Of a stretch of DNA of 6,555 bases, positions 1-5,358 are shown in pieces. A program made the position numbers and the translations under genes. Numbering within the stretch: position 1 is the first letter of the stretch; each line of letters begins with the position of its first letter. The DNA is from Clostridiales bacterium (GTDB taxonomy: Bacteria > Bacillota > Clostridia > Lachnospirales > Lachnospiraceae). Below the pieces are notes generated by a model. That model did not search any database and was not told the DNA's origin. It saw only the letters and a program-made list of their open reading frames with translations. Where the stretch lies: positions 1 to 6,555 of the forward strand of contig JAHZHF010000178.1 in NCBI GenBank assembly GCA_019420405.1, in the 5' to 3' direction.

Positions 1-2
1 TC

Positions 3-65
3 CTGGAGCGGAACCTGGAAATATCCTCCACTCCCGCAGAATATGTCTTGGAAAACACTTTCTGA
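3..65 (+). CDS. possible 3' end of an unidentified upstream gene
   Basis: This frame is open from the left edge and ends in TGA at 63-65. It would give the last 20 residues of a protein ending in AEYVLENTF, with a Leu/Glu-rich composition like a real C-terminus. A second plus-strand frame is also open from the edge to a stop at 106-108, and the minus strand is partly open too, so the choice rests only on residue composition. No product can be named, and no clear terminator hairpin follows before the next promoter. Confidence is low. Confidence 0.25.
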   Translation: MERNLEISSTPAEYVLENTF

Positions 66-114
66 TTTTGGATGTTTAACAAAGGGAGTTAATGAACTAA
101 ATAGCTGACAGAAC

Positions 115-143
115 TTGACATTTCTCCCCCAACATGTTACTTT
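115..143 (+). promoter_or_regulatory. sigma-A type promoter with extended -10
   Basis: A consensus -35 box TTGACA lies at 115-120. After a 17-bp spacer comes TACTTT at 138-143, preceded by TG at 135-136, which makes an extended -10 (TGnTACTTT). The -10 hexamer itself is weak, and the perfect -35 and the TG would compensate. Transcription should start near 150, inside the inverted repeat at 145-169, leaving a leader of about 75 nt before the GntR gene. It is the only good promoter seen for the plus-strand operon. Confidence 0.7.
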
Positions 144-144
144 T

Positions 145-169
145 AGTGTACCATATGAAATAGTACACT
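145..169 (+). promoter_or_regulatory. likely operator of the YtrA-type GntR repressor
   Basis: This is a 25-bp imperfect palindrome centred on 157. Its outer arms, AGTGTAC (145-151) and GTACACT (163-169), are perfect inverted repeats, and only two inner position pairs fail to match (152/162 and 155/159). Read as AGTGTA-N13-TACACT, it matches the operator layout I recall for Bacillus subtilis YtrA. It begins one base after the -10 box and covers the expected transcription start, so a bound repressor would block initiation. The downstream gene encodes a YtrA-subfamily regulator, so negative autoregulation of the operon is the natural reading. Confidence 0.75.
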
Positions 170-225
170 TCACACACATTTGTGCACATCACCCACAACA
201 CTTAAATCCAGAGAAGAGGGATACT

Positions 226-621
226 ATGATTTCCATTGATTATCAGAGCAGACTGCCTCTCTACGAACAGATTGTACACCGGTTCCAGACGCTGATTTTA
301 AAAGGCGTCCTCCCGGCCGACACACAGATGCCGTCCGTACGTTCTCTTGCAGTCGAGCTCTCCATCAATCCGAATACGATCCAGAAGGCCTACTCAATCC
401 TGGAACAGGAGGGATATATCTATCCTGTAAAGGGCCGGGGCAATTTTGTGGCGGACAGCTCCGCTCTTCTCCGTCAGAAAAAGGAGGCGCTCCTTACAGA
501 TATCAGGCGCTATATCCAGTACGGACGTGAGCTTGGAGTGAAGGAAGCCGAATTTATCACCGTTGTCAGCGAACTGTATCAGGATGTTCAAGATGTTCAA
601 AAGGAGGGGGAATATGATTGA
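226..621 (+). CDS. GntR-family transcriptional regulator, YtrA subfamily
   Basis: A 131-aa cytoplasmic DNA-binding repressor. The GntR winged helix-turn-helix spans about residues 10-77: the opening PLYEQI (11-16), MPSVRSLA (35-42), a recognition helix around SINPNTIQKAY (46-56), and the wing with KGRGNFV (69-75). A short helical C-terminal region follows instead of a large FadR- or UTRA-type effector domain, which is what defines the YtrA subfamily; the length is normal for it. The start is the ATG at 226, about 5 bases after GAAGAGGG (213-220). A TTG at 115 in the same frame lies in the promoter and is not credible. The gene overlaps the ATPase gene by 8 bp and leads the operon, next to a matching inverted-repeat operator, so it probably represses its own operon until the exporter's substrate or an envelope signal appears. 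The inducer is unknown. Confidence 0.93.
   Translation: MISIDYQSRLPLYEQIVHRFQTLILKGVLPADTQMPSVRSLAVELSINPNTIQKAYSILEQEGYIYPVKGRGNFVADSSALLRQKKEALLTDIRRYIQYGRELGVKEAEFITVVSELYQDVQDVQKEGEYD
583..600 (+). repeat. tandem 9-bp repeat at the end of the GntR gene
   Basis: Two exact copies of GATGTTCAA stand head to tail (583-591 and 592-600), in frame in the GntR gene, and encode Asp-Val-Gln twice. The second copy ends directly before the AAGGAGG ribosome binding site (601-607) of the ATPase gene. It is small enough to be chance or slippage, but it can gain or lose copies without shifting the frame. Confidence 0.6.
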
Positions 622-1516
622 ACTTAGAAATGTGAGTAAAGATTTCCACGGAATTCAGGCCGCAGCACACGTCACCGCTTCCATACGCGAGGGCATGATC
701 TTCGGACTGATCGGTTCCAACGGCGCAGGCAAAAGCACACTTCTCCGGATGATCAGTGGAATCATCCGGCCAGATGAGGGAGAAGTGCTGATTGACGGTG
801 CTCCCGTCTTTGAAAATCCGGATGCGAAATCCCGGATCTGCTTCCTCCCGGACAGTCCCTACGCCTTTGTTAATGCCGATATCCGGCAGATGCGCGATTA
901 TTATTCTCTTGTATACCCGGCCTTTGACCGGAAGCAGTTTGATTCGCTGATCCGCAGATTCAATCTTGACCCGAAGAGAAAAGTGAATTCATTCTCAAAA
1001 GGAATGAAAAAACAGCTCTCCGTCCTTCTGGGGCTCTGCGCGGGAACAAGATATCTGCTCTGCGACGAGACTTTTGACGGTCTTGATCCGGTTGTGCGCC
1101 AGGCGGTAAAAAGTCTGTTCGCCTCTGAAATTATGAACCGGGATTTCACTCCGATAATCTCGTCGCACAATTTGAGGGAGCTTGAAGACATCTGTGACGC
1201 TGTCGGTCTTCTCCATGAAGGGAAACTGCTCCTGACTCAAGATCTTGACCAGATCCGCTCCAATATCTGTAAACTGCAGTGTGTCCTTCCGGATATGCAC
1301 CGGGAGCAGGAACTGCTCAGGAAGCTGCGTGTACTTAAACTGGAGCGCTCCGGCTCTCTTCTGACCCTAACTGTAAGAGGATCACAGGAAGAGGTATTAC
1401 ACTTTGCCAGGGAACAGGAGCCGGTATTTGTGGAAGCGCTCCCGCTTACTCTTGAAGAGATCTTTATCAGCGAAACGGAGGTGGCTGGTTATGACATCAA
1501 AGATTTCCTATTTTAA
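614..1516 (+). CDS. ABC transporter ATP-binding protein (YtrB-like)
   Basis: A 300-aa nucleotide-binding subunit of an ABC-2 type exporter. Walker A is GSNGAGKST (34-42), the signature is the divergent FSKGM (127-131) before KKQLSVLLGL, Walker B is YLLCDE (147-152) with Asp151 and catalytic Glu152, the D-loop is GLDP (156-159), and the H-loop His185 lies in SSHNL. The usual Q-loop glutamine appears to be Asp80 (CFLPDSPY). About 80 residues after the NBD form a C-terminal regulatory extension common in this exporter class. The start is the ATG at 614, placed 6 bases after AAGGAGG (601-607). An in-frame ATG at 563 would add 17 residues before the normal MIELRNVSK opening and has no comparable site. 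It overlaps the GntR gene by 8 bp and the permease gene by 26 bp. It should sit on the inner membrane face and power the following permease. Confidence 0.93.
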   Translation: MIELRNVSKDFHGIQAAAHVTASIREGMIFGLIGSNGAGKSTLLRMISGIIRPDEGEVLIDGAPVFENPDAKSRICFLPDSPYAFVNADIRQMRDYYSLVYPAFDRKQFDSLIRRFNLDPKRKVNSFSKGMKKQLSVLLGLCAGTRYLLCDETFDGLDPVVRQAVKSLFASEIMNRDFTPIISSHNLRELEDICDAVGLLHEGKLLLTQDLDQIRSNICKLQCVLPDMHREQELLRKLRVLKLERSGSLLTLTVRGSQEEVLHFAREQEPVFVEALPLTLEEIFISETEVAGYDIKDFLF

Positions 1517-3635
1517 ACTGATCCGGGAGGATATCCGGCGCAGGAGCTGGTTCGCCGCGCTGTCCGGAGTGGGACTTTTCCTCCTTATGCCCGTATACAC
1601 ACTGCTCTGGCTGGACAGCTTTCTGAACTCCTTTCCGGGCTATACTCCCCGCTCAGAGATGATCCAGGAGTTTCTCCAGGCTGTTCCCGGTCTCATAAGC
1701 GGGGAACGTAATTCCCTGCTGCCTGCAGTCTTTGCCGTGCTGGCGGTGCTGGCCGCCCTGTCAGGCTTTTCCTGGCTGCACTCCCGGGAGAAACTGGACT
1801 TCTTCCACTCTCTTCCGGTGAAACGGCTGCAGTGGTTTGCCATTATATGCATCTCAGGTCTGGTCATGTTCCTCGTCCCTTATGTGCTCTGTTCGGCCCT
1901 TGTCGTGGCGGCAGTGGCTTCCCGTGGCGCGATGAGCCTGTCTCTGGTCCTGCACTGCGCGGCCGCTGCGGGAAATGGGGTTCTGGCATATCTGCTGATC
2001 TTCCTCTCTGCCACTCTTGCGGTCATGCTGACAGGGCGGACCATGACAGCGCTTTTGGCAGCCATTGTGATCACAGTGTACCCGTTCCTTGCCCTGAGCC
2101 TGTTTACTTCCCTGCAGTCCGTATTTTTTGACAGCTTTTATCTGTCTTCGGGCAGCATTACCAATCAGCTTGCCTCCTGGCTCTCTCCTGTCGTACTCTT
2201 TGAAAGCCTGACCAGCTCGGCCAGCTCAGCCACGCCCTCTGTGTTCCTTGCAGCAGCAGTCATGTCAGCCGTACTTCTGGCCGCAGCAGCCATACTGTAC
2301 CGGTGCTATCCGTCAGAAGCCGCGGGAAACGCACTTTCATTTCCTGCTGCCGCGCCGGTATTTAAGATTCTGGTCTGTATCCCGGCCTCACTGTTTCTCA
2401 GTCTGATGGTACAGACCTTTATCGGAACTTCCGGAACGCACTGGACCATCGGACTCAGTCTGCTCATCGTGGTGATCCTCTGCGCCCTGACAGAGTTCAT
2501 TTATCACCAGGATCTTAAACTTCTGTGGAAAGGCTGGCGGTCATCCCTGATCTCCATAGCCGGTACGGCTCTGATTCTCGTCTTTCTGCAGTTTGACCTG
2601 GCCGGGTATGACACCTGGCTTCCGGGAGGAAACAGACTGGAAGCGATCGCCTTCCGCCCGGACACCTTCCTCTCTTACTTCCAGTATCAGACGGATTATG
2701 AGGATGCGTCCCCGGCAGAACAAGTCATATATACTGAAAATACAGAGATCCTGCGCGAGCTTGCCAGCTCCGGTATCGACAATCTGGAAAAGGGCATCAC
2801 GCCCCGTGTATTTAACGAGGCGTCCGTTGGCAGCGAGATCACTCAAAACTATGTGAACACCGCCTTCTTCTATCGGATGAAAAGCGGCAGGATCGTCCGG
2901 CGCCAATACTGCGTGAGCGCAAGCGCGGCAGAAGACGCATTCGTCCGGCTCTGCGAAGATGAGAGTTATCGGCGCAGCCTCTTCCCCGTCTTTGGAATTA
3001 ACCGGGAAACAGTTCATTCTCTTGGGATGTCGGACGCATATGGGATCGAAGAAGTTCTCAAGCTGACCGAAGAGCAGAGAAATGATCTTCTGTACGCATA
3101 CGAAAAGGACATATTAAACGCGGACGTCCGGCAGATGAACAGTGTATCCCCTCTCGGAGAACTGTTCATCCACCTGCCGGATCCCGCCCTCATCTCCACC
3201 TATGACCCCAAAATCGTGGCCGATTCAGCGCAGCCCGGAAGCTCATCTTCACCTGAAACCATTACTCTCAATGGATTTTATATCTATCCGGGCTACGAAA
3301 ACACGCTAAGCTGTCTGGAGAAATACGGCTATACCCTGAGAACGGAAATCATCCCGGAGGATGTGGAACGCATCGAGCTTCACATCTCCACTGATTCGCT
3401 CCAGAGCGCCAGATACAGCGATATTCTCTCACAGCTCTCAGACAGTGCGGAATACTATATGTACGATGATGTAGAAGAACAGATCACCGTCACTTCCAAA
3501 GAGGATATCAAAATCCTGCTCGAACACCTTCATCCGTGGTATTCCTGCCCGGTCAGAAGAGACGAAAGCATGGCGGACTATGCAAATATAGAATTTACAA
3601 ATGACAGCGGATATTACGGTTTCCGCTTAGAATGA
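1491..3635 (+). CDS. ABC-2 type transporter permease with large C-terminal soluble domain
   Basis: A 714-aa membrane subunit. The basic N-terminus (REDIRRRSW, 12-20) precedes about nine predicted hydrophobic segments: roughly 21-41, 76-96, 115-142, 152-180, 186-208, 248-270, 291-311, 317-337 and 351-369. The loop REKLDFFHSLPVKR (99-112) matches the conserved cytosolic loop of YtrC/ABC-2 permeases in Firmicutes. Residues from about 370 to 714 are polar, without membrane segments, and form an alpha/beta-looking domain that I believe corresponds to the DUF6449 class, though I could not check this. With an inside N-terminus and nine spans the domain would be extracytoplasmic; eight or ten spans would place it inside. 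The start is the ATG at 1491, 9 bases after GGAGG (1477-1481); the 29-residue in-frame extension back to 1404 is Arg-rich and lies within the ATPase gene. There is a single permease gene, so a homodimer is likely. The substrate is unknown. Confidence 0.9.
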   Translation: MTSKISYFKLIREDIRRRSWFAALSGVGLFLLMPVYTLLWLDSFLNSFPGYTPRSEMIQEFLQAVPGLISGERNSLLPAVFAVLAVLAALSGFSWLHSREKLDFFHSLPVKRLQWFAIICISGLVMFLVPYVLCSALVVAAVASRGAMSLSLVLHCAAAAGNGVLAYLLIFLSATLAVMLTGRTMTALLAAIVITVYPFLALSLFTSLQSVFFDSFYLSSGSITNQLASWLSPVVLFESLTSSASSATPSVFLAAAVMSAVLLAAAAILYRCYPSEAAGNALSFPAAAPVFKILVCIPASLFLSLMVQTFIGTSGTHWTIGLSLLIVVILCALTEFIYHQDLKLLWKGWRSSLISIAGTALILVFLQFDLAGYDTWLPGGNRLEAIAFRPDTFLSYFQYQTDYEDASPAEQVIYTENTEILRELASSGIDNLEKGITPRVFNEASVGSEITQNYVNTAFFYRMKSGRIVRRQYCVSASAAEDAFVRLCEDESYRRSLFPVFGINRETVHSLGMSDAYGIEEVLKLTEEQRNDLLYAYEKDILNADVRQMNSVSPLGELFIHLPDPALISTYDPKIVADSAQPGSSSSPETITLNGFYIYPGYENTLSCLEKYGYTLRTEIIPEDVERIELHISTDSLQSARYSDILSQLSDSAEYYMYDDVEEQITVTSKEDIKILLEHLHPWYSCPVRRDESMADYANIEFTNDSGYYGFRLE

Positions 3636-3648
3636 AAGGAAATGAATC

Positions 3649-4098
3649 ATGAAAAACACATCAGAATGTAACAGCTCTCAGTCTGCTTTTGAAAACATTA
3701 CAATTATATATCATCCGGGACTTATTCAGATTGCATGCGATGATTTTTTGAAACACTATCTGGAAGAAAAGGGAAACGGCGCGTTAAAACTTTCCGGACA
3801 CATCCTGGAGGAATACAAAAAGCACCAGGGAATCCCACTGAACATCAGCCAGGATTCTCTGGCAATTGAAATTCTCGCTCATACATACGCAGATATATTT
3901 TCCCTGGCAATTTCCTCAGCCGGCCGGGTTCTCCCGGCTCACCTGAAGAATACTGTCGAAGATCTGATGGAGCGCATACACTCCCGGACAGAAATCATCG
4001 ACTGCGGCGAATCTGAAATCGACAATAACCGCCGGGTCTGGGATGCCCTCTGCCCGTTTAAGAAAGTAATTTACGGGGTTCTGGGAGACCGGGCATAA
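3649..4098 (+). CDS. uncharacterised 149-aa operon protein
   Basis: I do not recognise this protein. It has no signal peptide, membrane segment or catalytic motif I can name. The N-terminal 15 residues are Ser/Asn-rich and probably disordered. The rest looks mostly helical, with charged stretches (LKHYLEEKG near 34-42, ILEEYKKHQ at 52-60, TVEDLMERIHSR at 102-113) and a C-terminal block NNRRVWDALCPFKKVIYGVLG (126-146) with aromatic and basic residues that could be a conserved core. It has four Cys (7, 30, 119, 135) with no metal-site spacing. The start is the ATG at 3649, 8 bases after AAAGGA (3635-3640), and the gene lies 13 bp after the permease stop, so it is probably the last gene of the operon. 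A role tied to the transporter is guilt by association only. Confidence 0.75.
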   Translation: MKNTSECNSSQSAFENITIIYHPGLIQIACDDFLKHYLEEKGNGALKLSGHILEEYKKHQGIPLNISQDSLAIEILAHTYADIFSLAISSAGRVLPAHLKNTVEDLMERIHSRTEIIDCGESEIDNNRRVWDALCPFKKVIYGVLGDRA

Positions 4099-4129
4099 TT
4101 ATTATCCATTATTCAAAACCTTCCCTCAA

Positions 4130-4172
4130 AACACGGCGCCGGAACACTTAACATATGTTCCGGCGCCGTGTT
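4130..4172 (-). terminator. hairpin terminator between convergent operons
   Basis: Perfect 17-bp arms at 4130-4146 and 4156-4172 enclose a 9-nt loop (4147-4155); the stem is GC-rich at its core (GGCGCCGG). Read on the minus strand, the hairpin follows the phosphatase stop codon by 8 bases and runs into TTTTGAGGG, a short U tract. Read on the plus strand, it follows the last operon gene by about 31 bases but is followed by TCACCTAACTT, without a real U tract. It therefore serves chiefly the minus-strand operon and may act in both directions. Confidence 0.82.
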
Positions 4173-4180
4173 CACCTAAC

Positions 4181-5356
4181 TTAATAATACTTCACGGACA
4201 CTGTCCGCCCCATTTCTTCCGACACACGGATCAACTGATCCACAAGATTCTGGCGCATACTCAGATCAAAGTTAAGTTCCGACTCCTTGTGCGCGTCATT
4301 CACCGCAGTTCCGACGAACAGATTCAATTCCGTGCACTCCTCAATCAGCATTTTTGCCAACCGTGATGCCCCGTTATTCTGATCCAGCTCATCAAAGAAT
4401 TCTTCATCGAACTCATCATTTGCATACTTTTTCAGAAGTTTCAGGCATTTTCCAAGAGTCATCACGCCCTCTGTCACCAGATCGATCCCCTCAAGAGTCG
4501 CCATGGGAGGGACATCGGGGTTGCGGCTGTCAAACTTTGTCACGATCTCCCGCCCCAGCACTCTTGACGCAATATTTGCGCTGGTTCCTCCGGAGATCAC
4601 CTTTTTCCCCTCCGCATGCATAAATTCATGCATCAGCCTTTCGTCATCCTCTTTCGCCTTCGGCGGGCCGGTAAAAATATTTACCACTCGCCGCTCAATC
4701 ACCCGTGCAACTGCAACTGTTGTGTCGTCGCCCGGCTTTTCTTCGTACAGCTCATCGCAGGCCTGGCTCAGCATCACTGCCAGACGGGAGGCGGACAAAG
4801 TTTTCTTTGTACATTTCAACGTATATTCTGCCATGGCTTCCCAGGTCCATCCCTGGAGATTCAAAATCGAGCCAGCACCGGCATAGATCACCCCGTCGCT
4901 CATAAGCACAAAGCAATCATTCTTCTTCACCTGAAACCGGTACTCATGAACCTTCTTCCCCTCAATCTCCCGCACTTCATAAGGGTATTTTACAATCCTG
5001 CCATCCCGGATAAATACGCAGGACGGATTGTCAAATTCTGCCAGATATGCCTCGCCGCTATGAAAGATCTGAAGAATAGAGAACGTGGCGTATGCTACTT
5101 TCCTCACTTTACAGATCGGCAGAGTCTTTGCGATTGTCTCCACACATGACTCAATATCCGCCCCCTCATAGAGCATAGTGCCCAGAATCTTTGACGTCAG
5201 GGTTGCCAGGATATTGGCCTTCACTCCACTGCCCATCCCATCCGCCAGGATCAGGATCTCAGAATCCTTTGTCTTTAAAATCTCCACCTTATCCCCGCAC
5301 AGCTCTTCCTCATGTTTATTCAGACTTTTCCATGCCACATCGATACTTACGCTCAT
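4181..5356 (-). CDS. SpoIIE-family PP2C-type serine/threonine phosphatase with C-terminal extension
   Basis: A 391-aa soluble, metal-dependent protein phosphatase. The PP2C/SpoIIE domain covers about residues 1-220, with the expected acidic motifs: CGDKV (20-24, Asp22), LADGMGSG (37-44, Asp39), MSDG (152-155, Asp154) and PGDDTT (208-213, Asp210/Asp211). All metal-binding aspartates I would expect are present, so it should be active. Residues about 223-391 form a further domain containing GGTSANIASRVLGR (256-269), EGIDLVTEGVMTLGK (289-303) and LFVGTAVNDAH (346-356), alternating strand-like and glycine-rich stretches that I cannot assign to a named family. The start codon is fixed by AGGAGG at 5364-5369, 7 bases upstream and inside the end of the preceding gene; the gap between genes is 2 bp. 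The substrate is probably a phosphoserine/threonine protein in a pathway with the hydrogenase-like sensor upstream. It is the last gene before the terminator. Confidence 0.92.
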   Translation of the reverse strand: MSVSIDVAWKSLNKHEEELCGDKVEILKTKDSEILILADGMGSGVKANILATLTSKILGTMLYEGADIESCVETIAKTLPICKVRKVAYATFSILQIFHSGEAYLAEFDNPSCVFIRDGRIVKYPYEVREIEGKKVHEYRFQVKKNDCFVLMSDGVIYAGAGSILNLQGWTWEAMAEYTLKCTKKTLSASRLAVMLSQACDELYEEKPGDDTTVAVARVIERRVVNIFTGPPKAKEDDERLMHEFMHAEGKKVISGGTSANIASRVLGREIVTKFDSRNPDVPPMATLEGIDLVTEGVMTLGKCLKLLKKYANDEFDEEFFDELDQNNGASRLAKMLIEECTELNLFVGTAVNDAHKESELNFDLSMRQNLVDQLIRVSEEMGRTVSVKYY

Positions 5357-5358
5357 CC

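Noticed and set aside
1..108. Second open plus-strand frame from the left edge to the stop at 106-108
   Set aside because: It is Trp/Pro/Ser-rich and does not look like a protein end; it cannot be excluded, but the frame ending at 63-65 is more natural.
175..184. Short palindrome CACATTTGTG in the leader
   Set aside because: Four-bp arms around two bases are too short to support a hairpin or an operator call, and they sit in CA-rich sequence where such matches are common.
115..225. TTG at 115 as start of the GntR regulator
   Set aside because: This TTG is the -35 box; the family's usual N-terminus begins at the ATG at 226, which has a good ribosome binding site.
563..613. Upstream ATG as start of the ATPase
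   Set aside because: It would add 17 residues read out of frame from the end of the GntR gene; the ATG at 614 has an excellent AAGGAGG site and gives the standard N-terminus of an ABC ATPase.
1404..1490. Upstream in-frame extension of the permease
   Set aside because: The added 29 residues are Arg/Lys-rich and encoded within the conserved end of the ATPase gene; the ATG at 1491 has GGAGG at good spacing.
2541..3017. Minus-strand open frame (158 codons) inside the permease gene
   Set aside because: It is antisense to the soluble domain of the permease, with no ribosome binding site or recognisable protein; it is a shadow frame.
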